Part shown: positions 31,280 through 40,146 of the stretch, piece after piece
Position numbering within the stretch: position 1 is the stretch's first letter
How the letters are laid out: every line of letters starts with the position of its first letter
Assembly: GCF_001613405.1 (NCBI RefSeq)
Contig: NZ_BDCH01000027.1
Coordinates: 25,006-89,005 of the forward strand
Origin: Nocardia crassostreae
Lineage (GTDB): Bacteria > Actinomycetota > Actinomycetes > Mycobacteriales > Mycobacteriaceae
Direction of reading: 5' to 3'
DNA length: 64,000 nucleotides
Position numbers and translations under genes: made by a program
The notes under the pieces: generated by a model
Told to the model about the DNA's origin: nothing
Database searches by the model: none
Seen by the model: only the letters and a program-made list of their open reading frames with translations

Positions 31280-31756
31280 CTACTTCGGCGTGACCCAGGT
31301 GGTGATGTCGGCGTGCACGACTTCGAGGCCGGACTTGTCGTAGATGGAGACGGGGACGATGAGGTCCTGGCCTTCGGTGATGGTGGCGAAGTCGGGGACC
31401 TCGGGGAGTTTGGCGACGGCGCGGAGGCCGGAGTTGGCCTTGGCCAGGTATTGGACGTTCATGGCCTTGGGGATCCAGCGGTGGGTGCCGGGGACGGTGG
31501 CTTCGGAGAGCATGCCCATGGCTACCTCGGCGAGGTTGCAGGCGGCGATGGCGTGGAAGGTGCTCAGGTGGTTGTGGATGCCGAACCACTTCGGGGCGGT
31601 CACCTCGCATAGGCCCGGCTCCAGGCGGACGACGGTCGGCAGGACGGTGCCGAAGTAGGGCACCCGCGCGACCATCCCCAGGGAGAACAGGGTGTGCCCG
31701 AGGCGGTTGTCGGGCAGCTTCTTCCAGCCGCGGTAGGTGGCGGTCTCATTCGTCAT
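31280..31756 (-). CDS. DUF4442 hotdog-fold protein, possible acyl-CoA thioesterase
   Basis: 158 residues matching the DUF4442 branch of hotdog thioesterases, with the HNHLSTFHAIAACNLAEVAMG segment forming the central hotdog helix and downstream strands (WIPKAMNVQYLAKANSGLRA). The family is linked to acyl-CoA or phenylacetyl-CoA thioester hydrolysis, but the physiological substrate is not known. It converges on the type VII-like operon, 22 nt after its last stop. Confidence 0.75.
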   Translation of the reverse strand: MTNETATYRGWKKLPDNRLGHTLFSLGMVARVPYFGTVLPTVVRLEPGLCEVTAPKWFGIHNHLSTFHAIAACNLAEVAMGMLSEATVPGTHRWIPKAMNVQYLAKANSGLRAVAKLPEVPDFATITEGQDLIVPVSIYDKSGLEVVHADITTWVTPK

Positions 31757-31812
31757 GCCCCGTATCTTACTCGGAAGTAAGATGCGGGGTAGTCATGGCT
31801 GCCATCGGTTGC

Positions 31813-32121
31813 CTATTGGAGGCTCAGTAGCCGCCGCAGTGCTCGATCGATGCTGTCCATGACGTTCTCATCTGCGGTGAACAGCAGCTCCCGCAGGTTG
31901 TCGGGATTGACGCGGGAGATATTCAGGCACTTTGCGTAGAGGCCGTCTCCGACGGCGACACTGAGTGAGAGGGCAATGTTCTCGCTGATCGGCATCACGT
32001 CGGTGACGTCGATGCAGACGCACACGCCCTCGGCATCGACCGGATCCGCACTGACGATCAATACGTTTCGGATGCGCCCGAGTGCCTGATACGCGCGAAC
32101 TTCACCACGAGCATGACTCAA
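31813..32121 (-). CDS. MazF/PemK-like toxin of a type II toxin-antitoxin pair
   Basis: About 102 residues. The N-terminal RGEV motif, then GRIRNVLIVSADPV and VCVCIDVTDVMP, follow the MazF fold (RGEV... RPVLVVS.D), with a C-terminal helix DSIDRALRRLL. MazF proteins are sequence-specific mRNA endonucleases. The best start is TTG at 32121, overlapping the antitoxin stop (TTGA), which couples translation to the antitoxin; no ATG in frame fits. Divergence from classical MazF is considerable, so activity is uncertain. Confidence 0.62.
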   Translation of the reverse strand: MSHARGEVRAYQALGRIRNVLIVSADPVDAEGVCVCIDVTDVMPISENIALSLSVAVGDGLYAKCLNISRVNPDNLRELLFTADENVMDSIDRALRRLLSLQ

Positions 32122-32330
32122 GATCGGAATTCCTCCATCTCCGCATCGTGGTCCTCGTGAGAAGTGAAGGCGGCTGGCGTTCTGCGTTCTGCCGCCAATT
32201 CCATGCGGACGGCCGCGCGCAGGAGCGCCTCCTCGCATACCTTCGCCACCCATGCGGAGACATTGCCGTCCGCCTCGGCCTTGATCGCTTCGGTTAGGTC
32301 GTCCGGCAGCCGGACGGTCAGCTTCGCCAT
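32118..32330 (-). CDS. Ribbon-helix-helix antitoxin
   Basis: A 70-residue protein starting MAKLTVRLPDDLTEAIKAEA, a typical RHH/CopG DNA-binding strand and helix. The acidic C-terminal tail (SHEDHDAEMEEF) is suited to wrapping a toxin. ATG 32330 is chosen because the RHH strand begins there. The gene precedes and overlaps the MazF-like gene by four bases, the usual antitoxin-first order with autoregulation. Confidence 0.68.
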   Translation of the reverse strand: MAKLTVRLPDDLTEAIKAEADGNVSAWVAKVCEEALLRAAVRMELAAERRTPAAFTSHEDHDAEMEEFRS

Positions 32331-32844
32331 ACTCAAGAGCCTACTTCGTGTATGGCGGGCCGCGTTGGCGATCGCAGCCATTGGGCTATTCGATACGCCC
32401 GGGCGTGTCACTGTGGGCGCCCGGTGTGAGCAGGGCCATCGGAGGGAAGGGTGGGGGAGGGGGCGATTTGAACTCGGGTTGGGGCTCGAGGCATACTATT
32501 CGGGTTGCCCGCACCGGGTTGTGCTGTTTCCGTTGGAAACGTGCAGGTCGCGGGTGAGTATGACCCAATTTTGCACCCTGCTGATTGCGGCGCGGGTGCG
32601 TCCGGGACAATGTTTCGAGGCCACAGAGGATTTATCCCCGGGGCCGAGGAATGAGCGGCGAGGCGACACGCCCGACCGCGTGGACCGGATGAACCATGAC
32701 AGATGAACAGCGGCGATGGATCGGGCCTGCGGGCCGGTCGTGTGGTGGCTGATGCGTCTTCGTGTGTTCGGGCTGTGCAAATGAGGGTGTCTTGGGAGCG
32801 AGAGCTTCTGGGGCACAACGCAAGCGGAGAAAAGGACACTCAGC
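32331..32844. other. Intergenic region and long leader upstream of the S10 operon
   Basis: 514 nt without a convincing gene; the small open frames here lack coding character. It must hold the promoter of the toxin-antitoxin pair on the left and of the ribosomal operon on the right. A candidate S10 promoter is at 32468-32499, which would leave a 5' leader of about 345 nt. I cannot define a specific riboswitch or protein-binding structure by eye. Confidence 0.4.
32468..32499 (+). promoter_or_regulatory. Candidate promoter of the S10 ribosomal operon
   Basis: TTGAAC at 32468-32473 (-35) and CATACT/TACTAT at 32492-32499 (-10, TANNNT) with 18-20 nt spacing, in the only AT-richer patch of the intergenic region, followed by a GGGTTG stretch. 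The site is far from rpsJ, so a long untranslated leader is implied. Confidence 0.45.
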
Positions 32845-33150
32845 GTGGCGGGACAGAAGATCCGCATCAGGCTCAAGGCCTACGACCATGAGGCGATCGA
32901 CGCGTCTGCGCGCAAGATCGTCGAGACTGTGACCCGCACCGGCGCCCGTGTCGTCGGCCCGGTGCCGTTGCCGACCGAAAAGAACGTGTACTGCGTCATC
33001 CGTTCGCCGCACAAGTACAAGGACTCGCGCGAACACTTCGAGATGCGTACGCACAAGCGGCTTATCGACATCCTCGACCCGACGCCGAAGACGGTCGACG
33101 CGCTCATGCGCATCGACCTGTCGGCCAGCGTCGACGTCAACATTCAGTGA
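32845..33150 (+). CDS. rpsJ: 30S ribosomal protein S10
   Basis: 101 residues, full length, beginning MAGQKIRIRLKAYDHEAID, with the conserved SPHKYKDSREHFEMRTHKR segment. S10 (NusE) sits in the 30S head and also joins NusB in antitermination. GTG start at 32845 with AAAGGA upstream. First gene of the S10 operon. Confidence 0.97.
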   Translation: MAGQKIRIRLKAYDHEAIDASARKIVETVTRTGARVVGPVPLPTEKNVYCVIRSPHKYKDSREHFEMRTHKRLIDILDPTPKTVDALMRIDLSASVDVNIQ

Positions 33151-33164
33151 CGGGGACTTCGAAT

Positions 33165-33830
33165 ATGACTGACAACAAGACTCGTCCGGCCGCGGGCATC
33201 CTGGGCACCAAGCTCGGCATGACCCAGGTCTTCGACGAAAAGAACCGCGTCGTTCCGGTGACCGTCGTCAAGGCCGGCCCGAACGTCGTTACCCAGATCC
33301 GCACCGTTGAGCGCGACGGCTACTCCGCCGTCCAGGTCGCCTTCGGCGCCATCGACCCGCGCAAGGTGAACAAGCCGGTCTCCGGCCAGTTCGCCAAGGC
33401 CGGTGTCACCCCCCGCCGCCACATCGCCGAGCTGCGCGTCGCCGACGCGTCGGCCTTCGAGGTCGGCCAGGAGATCAACGCGGATGCCTTCGAAGAGGGC
33501 AGCTACGTCGACGTCACCGGCACCTCCAAGGGCAAGGGCTTCGCGGGCACCATGAAGCGCCATGGCTTCCGTGGCCAGGGCGCCTCGCACGGTGCGCAGG
33601 CCGTGCACCGTCGTCCGGGTTCCATCGGCGGTTGCTCCACCCCGGGTCGCGTGTTCAAGGGCATGCGCATGTCGGGCCGTATGGGCAACGACCGCGTCAC
33701 CACGCAGAACCTCTCGGTCCACAAGGTGGACGCCGAGAACGGCCTGCTGCTGATCAAGGGAGCGATCCCGGGTCGCACCGGCGGCATCGTGATCGTCAAG
33801 AGTGCAGTGAAGGGTGGTGCCCGGGCGTGA
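33165..33830 (+). CDS. rplC: 50S ribosomal protein L3
   Basis: About 221 residues from ATG 33165, with GILGTKLGMTQVFDE at the N-terminus and the L3 core (HGFRGQGASHGAQAVHRR and GGCSTPGRVFKGMRMSGRMG) that reaches the peptidyl transferase centre. GTG 33147 is also in frame, but the spacing of GGGG before 33165 favours the ATG. 14 nt after rpsJ. Its stop overlaps the GTG of rplD. Confidence 0.97.
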   Translation: MTDNKTRPAAGILGTKLGMTQVFDEKNRVVPVTVVKAGPNVVTQIRTVERDGYSAVQVAFGAIDPRKVNKPVSGQFAKAGVTPRRHIAELRVADASAFEVGQEINADAFEEGSYVDVTGTSKGKGFAGTMKRHGFRGQGASHGAQAVHRRPGSIGGCSTPGRVFKGMRMSGRMGNDRVTTQNLSVHKVDAENGLLLIKGAIPGRTGGIVIVKSAVKGGARA

Positions 33831-34507
33831 GCGCTGTGAGCACTGAGAAGAAGACCAACCTGACGCTTCCGGTGAAGGCTGCCGGCGGCAAGACCGAAGG
33901 CACCGTCGAGCTCCCCGCGGAGATCTTCGACGTGACCGCCAACATCGCGCTGATGCACCAGGTCGTCGTGGCCCAGCAGGCCGCGGCTCGCCAGGGCACG
34001 CACGCCACCAAGACCCGCGGCGACGTCCGCGGTGGTGGCAAGAAGCCGTACCGCCAGAAGGGCACCGGCCGCGCCCGCCAGGGTTCGACCCGCGCTCCGC
34101 AGTTCGCCGGCGGTGGCACCGTGCACGGCCCGCAGCCGCGCGACTACACCCAGCGCCTGCCCAAGAAGATGAAGGTCGCCGCCCTGCGTGGCGCCCTGTC
34201 GGACCGGGCCCGCAACGAGCGCATCCACGTCATCACGGAGCTGGTGTCGGGTCAGACCCCGTCCACCAAGACCGCCAAGTCCTTCCTCGCCGAGCTCTCG
34301 GAGCGGAAGAACATCCTGGTCGTGGTCGGCCGTGAAGATGTGGCCGCGTGGAAGAGCGTGGCGAACCTGCAGGGCGTGCACCCGATCGCCCCGGACCAGC
34401 TGAACACCTACGACGTCCTGAAGTCGGACGAGGTCGTGTTCTCGGTCGAGGCGCTCAACGCCTTCGTGCACGGCCCCGCCGAAGCTGCACAGGAGGAAAG
34501 CAAGTGA
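33827..34507 (+). CDS. rplD: 50S ribosomal protein L4
   Basis: About 226 residues. The loop TKTRGDVRGGGKKPYRQKG with GTGRARQGSTRAPQF is the L4 extension lining the exit tunnel. The likely start is GTG 33827, overlapping the rplC stop; GTG 33836 is an alternative. In other bacteria L4 represses its own operon, not demonstrated here. Confidence 0.95.
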   Translation: MSAVSTEKKTNLTLPVKAAGGKTEGTVELPAEIFDVTANIALMHQVVVAQQAAARQGTHATKTRGDVRGGGKKPYRQKGTGRARQGSTRAPQFAGGGTVHGPQPRDYTQRLPKKMKVAALRGALSDRARNERIHVITELVSGQTPSTKTAKSFLAELSERKNILVVVGREDVAAWKSVANLQGVHPIAPDQLNTYDVLKSDEVVFSVEALNAFVHGPAEAAQEESK

Positions 34508-34809
34508 CCATCATCGCCGACCCCCGCGCCATCCTGCTCGCGCCGGTGATCTCCGAGAAGTCCTACGGACTGATCGAAGAAGGCACCTACACCTTCATCG
34601 TGCACCCGGACTCGAACAAGACGCAGATCAAGATCGCCGTCGAGAAGGTTTTCGGCGTCAAGGTGACCAGCGTCAACACCGCCAACCGTCAGGGCAAGCG
34701 CAAGCGGACCCGCTTCGGTTACGGAACGCGCAAGAGCACCAAGCGCGCGCTCGTGACCATCTCGGCCGACAGCAAGCCCATCGAGATCTTCGGAGGCCCG
34801 GTCGCGTAA
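34504..34809 (+). CDS. rplW: 50S ribosomal protein L23
   Basis: 101 residues; PVISEKSYGLIEEGTYTFIV and the basic loop ANRQGKRKRTRFGYGTRKS are diagnostic. L23 lies at the tunnel exit and docks trigger factor and SRP. GTG start overlaps the rplD stop (GTGA). Confidence 0.96.
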   Translation: MTIIADPRAILLAPVISEKSYGLIEEGTYTFIVHPDSNKTQIKIAVEKVFGVKVTSVNTANRQGKRKRTRFGYGTRKSTKRALVTISADSKPIEIFGGPVA

Positions 34810-34842
34810 GCGGCGGGGACTTCAGAAAGTAGAGAAGAACTC

Positions 34843-35673
<831 letters not shown>

Positions 35674-35687
35674 GGAGGAGGTTAGAC

Positions 35688-35969
35688 ATGCCACGTAGCC
35701 TGAAGAAGGGCCCGTTCATCGACGAACACCTCCTCAAGAAGGTGGACGTTCAGAACGAGAAGGGCACGAAGCAGGTCATCAAGACCTGGTCGCGTCGTTC
35801 CACCATCATTCCGGATTTCATCGGCCACACGTTCTCGGTCCACGACGGCCGCAAGCACGTGCCGGTGTTCGTGTCCGAGAACATGGTTGGACACAAGCTC
35901 GGTGAGTTCGCGCCGACGCGCACGTTCAAGAGCCACGTCAAGGAAGATCGGAAGAGCAAGCGGCGATGA
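35688..35969 (+). CDS. rpsS: 30S ribosomal protein S19
   Basis: 93 residues, MPRSLKKGPFIDEHLLKKV to a basic tail, with ENMVGHKLGEFAPTRTFKSH. S19 forms a complex with S13 in the 30S head. A strong AAGGAGGAGG site precedes it. Its stop overlaps rplV. Confidence 0.98.
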   Translation: MPRSLKKGPFIDEHLLKKVDVQNEKGTKQVIKTWSRRSTIIPDFIGHTFSVHDGRKHVPVFVSENMVGHKLGEFAPTRTFKSHVKEDRKSKRR

Positions 35970-36370
35970 CTGACGACATTCAGAATCCGACCGCGCGCGC
36001 GACCGCCAAGCACGTTCGCGTGACGCCGATGAAGGCTCGCCGCGTTGTGGACATGGTTCGCGGCAAGCGGGTCGAGGACGCGCTGAACATCCTGCGGTTC
36101 GCCCCGCAGGCCGCCAGCGAGCCGGTGGCCAAGGTCGTGGCTTCGGCCGCGGCCAATGCCGAGAACAACCTCGGTCTGAACCCGGCCACCCTGGTCATCT
36201 CGACGGCTTTCGTCGACGAGGGCGCCACCATGAAGCGTTTCCAGCCGCGTGCCCAGGGCCGCGCGTTCCGGATCCGCAAGCGCACCAGCCACATCACCAT
36301 CGAGGTCGAGAGCGTGCAAAGCCTTTCCCCCGCCGCCACTCGTAACCGCCGGAAGGGAGGGGCAAAGTAA
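35966..36370 (+). CDS. rplV: 50S ribosomal protein L22
   Basis: 134 residues. Conserved KHVRVTPMKARRVVDMVRG, AAANAENNLGL and RAQGRAFRIRKRTSHITIEV; the beta hairpin between the last two lines the tunnel, where macrolide resistance changes map in other species. ATGA overlap with rpsS, and the stop directly abuts the rpsC start. Confidence 0.98.
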   Translation: MTDDIQNPTARATAKHVRVTPMKARRVVDMVRGKRVEDALNILRFAPQAASEPVAKVVASAAANAENNLGLNPATLVISTAFVDEGATMKRFQPRAQGRAFRIRKRTSHITIEVESVQSLSPAATRNRRKGGAK

Positions 36371-37186
36371 ATGGGACAGAAAATCAACCCCCATGGCTTC
36401 CGCCTCGGTATCACCACCGACTGGAAGTCGCGTTGGTACGCGGACAAGCAGTACGCGGACAAGCAGTACGCGGACTACGTGAAGGAAGACGTCGCGATCC
36501 GCAAGCTCCTCGCCAATGGCATGGAGCGGGCCGGTATCTCGAAGGTCGAGATCGAGCGCACCCGTGACCGTGTGCGTGTGGACATCCACACCGCGCGTCC
36601 GGGCATCGTGATCGGCCGTCGTGGCGCCGAGGCCGACCGCATTCGCGCCGAGCTGGAGAAGCTCACCAAGAAGCAGGTGCAGCTGAACATCCTCGAGGTC
36701 AAGAACCCCGAGTCGGATGCGCAGCTCGTCGCTCAGGGTGTGGCCGAGCAGCTGTCGAACCGTGTGGCGTTCCGTCGCGCGATGCGCAAGGCCATTCAGT
36801 CGGCCATGCGTTCGCCGAACGTCAAGGGCATCCGTGTGCAGTGCTCGGGCCGCCTCGGTGGCGCCGAAATGTCGCGCTCGGAGTTCTACCGCGAGGGTCG
36901 CGTGCCGCTGCACACCCTGCGTGCGGACATCGACTACGGCCTGTACGAGGCGAAGACCACCTTCGGTCGCATCGGCGTGAAGGTCTGGATCTACAAGGGC
37001 GACATCGTCGGCGGCAAGCGTGAGGTCACCGCGACCGCCGCTCCGGCCGGTGAGCGTCGCGAGCGTCGTGAGCGGCCGAGCCGTCCCCGTCGCTCCGGTG
37101 CCCAGGGCACCACCGCGACCAGCACTGAGGCCGGACGTGCCGCGACTGCCGTCGCGGAGGCTCCGGCAGAGAACCAGGAGGGCTGA
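36371..37186 (+). CDS. rpsC: 30S ribosomal protein S3 with a five-residue tandem duplication
   Basis: 271 residues. KH domain GIVIGRRGAEADRIR and the C-terminal S3 domain are intact, followed by the long basic tail usual in actinobacteria. In the N-terminal region the normally single YADKQ is present twice, followed by YADYV, because a 15-nt unit is duplicated exactly in frame (36437-36466). The start abuts the rplV stop. S3 forms part of the mRNA entry tunnel. Confidence 0.97.
   Translation: MGQKINPHGFRLGITTDWKSRWYADKQYADKQYADYVKEDVAIRKLLANGMERAGISKVEIERTRDRVRVDIHTARPGIVIGRRGAEADRIRAELEKLTKKQVQLNILEVKNPESDAQLVAQGVAEQLSNRVAFRRAMRKAIQSAMRSPNVKGIRVQCSGRLGGAEMSRSEFYREGRVPLHTLRADIDYGLYEAKTTFGRIGVKVWIYKGDIVGGKREVTATAAPAGERRERRERPSRPRRSGAQGTTATSTEAGRAATAVAEAPAENQEG
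36437..36466 (+). repeat. 15-bp in-frame tandem duplication inside rpsC
   Basis: Two exact copies of TACGCGGACAAGCAG (36437-36451 and 36452-36466), followed by a partial third copy TACGCGGAC (36467-36475). It adds five residues to a highly conserved ribosomal protein without breaking the frame. Confidence 0.95.
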
Positions 37187-37189
37187 CCA

Positions 37190-37606
37190 ATGCTGATGCC
37201 CCGCAAGGTCAAGCACCGTAAGCAGCATCACCCGGGTCGCTCCGGCATGGCCAAGGGCGGCACCGCGGTCGCGTTCGGCGAGTACGGCATCCAGGCTCTG
37301 GAGCCCGCCTACGTGACCAACCGTCAGATCGAGTCGGCGCGTATCGCGATGACCCGACACATCAAGCGTGGCGGCAAGGTCTGGATCAACATCTACCCGG
37401 ACCGCCCGCTGACCAAGAAGCCCGCCGAAACCCGCATGGGTTCCGGTAAGGGTTCGCCGGAGTGGTGGGTCGCGAACGTGAAGCCCGGCCGGGTCATGTT
37501 CGAACTGTCCTACCCGAACGAGGAGACCGCTCGTGAGGCCCTGCGCCGCGCGATGCACAAGCTCCCGATGAAGTGCCGGATCGTGACGCGAGAGGAGCAG
37601 TTCTGA
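37190..37606 (+). CDS. rplP: 50S ribosomal protein L16
   Basis: 138 residues; MLMPRKVKHRKQHHPGR start, ARIAMTRHIKRGGKVWINIY and MGSGKGSPEWWVANVKPG are diagnostic. L16 supports A-site tRNA. ATG 37190 is 3 nt after the rpsC stop; the second Met codon at 37196 is a possible alternative start. Confidence 0.97.
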   Translation: MLMPRKVKHRKQHHPGRSGMAKGGTAVAFGEYGIQALEPAYVTNRQIESARIAMTRHIKRGGKVWINIYPDRPLTKKPAETRMGSGKGSPEWWVANVKPGRVMFELSYPNEETAREALRRAMHKLPMKCRIVTREEQF

Positions 37607-37845
37607 TGGCTACCGGAACTCCGGCTGCAGAGCTGCGCGAGCTCACCGAAGAGGAGCTCGTCCAGAAGCTGCGCGATTCCAAGGAAGAGCTGTTCAACCT
37701 GCGCTTCCAGATGGCGACCGGTCAGTTGCAGAACAACCGTCGCCTGCGTATGGTCCGCCACGAGATCGCTCGCATCTACACGGTCATGCGTGAGCGCGAG
37801 CTCGGCCTGGCCACCGGTCCTGAAGGCAAGGGAGACGCCGCATGA
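37606..37845 (+). CDS. rpmC: 50S ribosomal protein L29
   Basis: 79 residues; ELTEEELVQKLRDSKEELFN and FQMATGQLQNNRRLRMVRHE show the two-helix L29 fold at the tunnel exit. Start shares a base with the rplP stop (TGATG). Confidence 0.96.
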   Translation: MATGTPAAELRELTEEELVQKLRDSKEELFNLRFQMATGQLQNNRRLRMVRHEIARIYTVMRERELGLATGPEGKGDAA

Positions 37846-38138
37846 GCGACGTAAAGGGCCCGGCCAAGACGCCGGCCAAGCAGGAGGAGCGGGGCCAGCG
37901 CAAGGTGCGCATCGGCTACGTCGTCTCCGACAAGATGAACAAGACCATCGTGGTCGAGCTGGAAGATCGCGTGAAGCACAAGCTTTACGGCAAGATCATC
38001 CGCACCACCTCGAAGGTCAAGGCCCACGACGAGAACGAGATCGCCGGTGTCGGCGACCGCGTGCAGCTGATGGAGACCCGTCCGCTGTCCGCCACCAAGC
38101 GGTGGCGTCTGGTCGAGGTCCTGGAGAAGGCCAAGTAA
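37842..38138 (+). CDS. rpsQ: 30S ribosomal protein S17
   Basis: 98 residues. GYVVSDKMNKTIVVELE and HAENE-like HDENEIAGVGDRVQLMETRPLS mark the OB-fold S17, a primary 16S rRNA binder. ATGA overlap with rpmC. Last gene of the operon here; the rplN-rplX-rplE genes do not follow. Confidence 0.97.
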   Translation: MSDVKGPAKTPAKQEERGQRKVRIGYVVSDKMNKTIVVELEDRVKHKLYGKIIRTTSKVKAHDENEIAGVGDRVQLMETRPLSATKRWRLVEVLEKAK

Positions 38139-38168
38139 GCCTTCCCACGACTCTCCAGTCGTAAAAGC

Positions 38169-38200
38169 AAGGCCCGCTTCCCTGTTGGGAAGCGGGCCTT
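38169..38200 (+). terminator. Strong hairpin terminator of the S10 operon
   Basis: A perfect 14-bp stem (38169-38182 with 38187-38200, loop TGTT), followed by GTTGCTTTG. It lies 30 nt after rpsQ and before a convergent gene. Its core GGCCCGCTTCC/GGAAGCGGGCC recurs in the hairpin at 43057-43092. Confidence 0.85.
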
Positions 38201-38250
38201 GTTGCTTTGTGGGGTGGGGCCGCTCTCCCTTCGGGCAGGCGGCCTTGTAA

Positions 38251-38676
38251 TTATCCGGTACTGCCGAGATCCGCGGAGAGCCAATGCTCCGGCCGCATGT
38301 AAACGGCCACCATGTCACCGTAGGACTCGGCCTGCTTCATGTAGAGCTCCACCGACGCGGGGGGCAGGTAGCGCGCGGCCATCGCCCGATGCATCTCCTC
38401 GGTCGCCTCGGTGACGCGGGTGATGGCCCCTTCCGCGGTGACATAGCGGACGGTGGGCGCGAGCACCTGCGACATGAGGCTGAAGCGGCCTGCGGCTTGC
38501 AGGCAGCGCATCTTCTTCGATTCCGGACCGGTGACGATCCAGAGTTCTCCACCGGGTGTGTAGTCGTACCAGATGGGGACGTTGAGCGGTGCGCGATCCG
38601 GCCCCGCGGCGACGGCGAGGGCTCCGATCAGGGGTTGGGCGAGGAATTCCTGTCGTTCTTGCAACGTCAGTGCCAT
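38251..38676 (-). CDS. PNPOx-like flavin/F420-binding split-barrel protein
   Basis: 141 residues with the split-barrel pattern (PLIGALAVAAGPDRAPLNVPIWYDYTPGGELWIVT) of pyridoxamine-5'-phosphate oxidase-like proteins. Such small proteins use FMN, F420 or heme; which is used here cannot be told. It ends 112 nt from rpsQ and stands 18 nt downstream of the DUF5997 gene on the same strand, so the two may be cotranscribed. Confidence 0.75.
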   Translation of the reverse strand: MALTLQERQEFLAQPLIGALAVAAGPDRAPLNVPIWYDYTPGGELWIVTGPESKKMRCLQAAGRFSLMSQVLAPTVRYVTAEGAITRVTEATEEMHRAMAARYLPPASVELYMKQAESYGDMVAVYMRPEHWLSADLGSTG

Positions 38677-38694
38677 GACCCCACGGTACTGAAA

Positions 38695-39078
38695 TCAGTA
38701 GTTCTTGCGGGGCCGGTTGGTGGCGGCGCGGCGGTCGGCTTCCTTGGTCTTGACGCGTTCGGCTTCCTTGCGCACCTCCACGAGGTTCTCGCGCTCCTTC
38801 ACGAGCCATTCCGGGGGATCGGCGATGAAGGCGTCGATCTGCTCGGTGGTGAGGGCGTCCGGAATACCGTTGCGGGACAGGGCGGAATTGGAGATGCCGA
38901 GTTTGCGGGCGGTCACGTCGCGGGGGAAGGGGCCGGTGCGGCGCAGGTCCTGCAGCCACTGGGGCGGGTTGGTGCGGAGTTCCTCGAGCTGGGCGCGGGT
39001 CACCGATGAGCTGCGGAAATCCTCCGGGGTTGCGAGGAGGTAGATGCCTAGCTTGCCGGCCGCGGTCAGCGGCTTCAT
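38695..39078 (-). CDS. DUF5997 family protein
   Basis: 127 residues, conserved in actinobacteria. The pattern LGIYLLATPEDFRSSSVTR, RRTGPFPRDVTARKLGISNS and a basic end matches DUF5997. The central region looks like a small helix-turn-helix, compatible with DNA binding or with interaction with the divergent LysR. Function unknown. It is divergent from the LysR gene with about 65-90 nt between starts. Confidence 0.7.
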   Translation of the reverse strand: MKPLTAAGKLGIYLLATPEDFRSSSVTRAQLEELRTNPPQWLQDLRRTGPFPRDVTARKLGISNSALSRNGIPDALTTEQIDAFIADPPEWLVKERENLVEVRKEAERVKTKEADRRAATNRPRKNY

Positions 39079-39143
39079 GGGTCTGGGGGTTCTTGTCCGG
39101 GCTCACCGGGTAAGGGTATCGGGCGTGGTGGGGGGAACCGCGC

Positions 39144-40103
39144 ATGCGGTGCAATAACCTGGGTGGAATGAGCCGGTTGGAGTCCATCGAGGTAACCCGT
39201 CTGCGCTGGTTCGTGGCGGTTGCGGAGGAGTTGCACTTCGCCCGCGCCGCGCGCGGGCTGGGGATCTCGCGGCAGCGGTTGAGCCGGACGGTCATCGAAC
39301 TGGAGGAGGAGCTCGGGACCAAGCTGTTCGTGCCGGGCGCGAGCCCGACACAGCTCTCCGAGGACGGGCGGCAGGTGCTCGAGGAGGCCCGCGCGATCAT
39401 TGCGAATGCTCCGGCCGAGGTCCCGGCCGTGGAGCCCGAGGGGACGCAGCGGCTGCGGGTGGGGTTCGTGCCCGGCGTGACCGTCACCAAGTGGGAACGC
39501 ATCTGGGCCGACCGGTTCCCGGATATCGCGCTGGAATTGATCCCGGTGCCGATGAAGGAGCAGGAGCCCGCGCTGCGCGAGCACCGCGTCGATATGTGCT
39601 TCGTGCGCCTGCCCATCGATCGCGAGGGTATGAGCGCGATTCCGCTGTACCGGGAGACGCCGGTGGTCGTGGTGCCCAAGGATCACCCGATCTCGCTGTT
39701 CGATCAGGTGAGCACGGCCGATCTCGCCGATGAGCGCGTACAGGACGCCGCCGACCTGGACGAGGCGGCCATGACCATGGAGCTGGTGGCCGCGGTGAGC
39801 GGGGCGGCCGTGGTGCCGCATTCCATTGCCCGGCTGCACCATCGCAACGATCTGGTCTACCGGACCATGACCGATGTCCCCGAGACCGAGATCGCCCTGG
39901 CCTGGCCGATCGCGCGCACCACGGATCTGGTGGAGGAGTTCGTCGGCGTGGTGCGCGGCCGCTCGGAACGCAGCTCGCGCACACCGGTGACGCGGGCCGC
40001 GGATACCAAGCCTGAGCGCCCGAAGAAGCAGCTGCGCAAGGCGCAGCCGGTCGCCAAGAAGCAGGCCGCGCGCAAGCAGCCGGGTGAGCGCCGGGGGCGC
40101 TGA
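39144..40103 (+). CDS. LysR-type regulator with a basic C-terminal tail
   Basis: 319 residues from ATG 39144 (site GGGGGAA), or 311 from ATG 39168. N-terminal winged helix (RLRWFVAVAEELHFARAAR, GISRQRLSRTVIELEEELG), then a LysR effector-binding domain (LRVGFVPGVTVTKW...). The last 50 residues form a Lys/Arg/Gln-rich tail beginning near KPERPKKQLRKAQ, absent from typical LysR proteins and perhaps a nonspecific DNA-binding extension. Divergent from DUF5997, a likely target or partner. Confidence 0.85.
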   Translation: MRCNNLGGMSRLESIEVTRLRWFVAVAEELHFARAARGLGISRQRLSRTVIELEEELGTKLFVPGASPTQLSEDGRQVLEEARAIIANAPAEVPAVEPEGTQRLRVGFVPGVTVTKWERIWADRFPDIALELIPVPMKEQEPALREHRVDMCFVRLPIDREGMSAIPLYRETPVVVVPKDHPISLFDQVSTADLADERVQDAADLDEAAMTMELVAAVSGAAVVPHSIARLHHRNDLVYRTMTDVPETEIALAWPIARTTDLVEEFVGVVRGRSERSSRTPVTRAADTKPERPKKQLRKAQPVAKKQAARKQPGERRGR

Positions 40104-40146
40104 CCTGCCGTAATCCGATTCGGGAAAGTTCAGGGTCGACTCAGGG

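Noticed and set aside
32386..32891. Several small open frames upstream of rpsJ
   Set aside because: Overlapping frames on both strands without ribosome binding sites or recognisable sequence; the region fits a promoter and leader.
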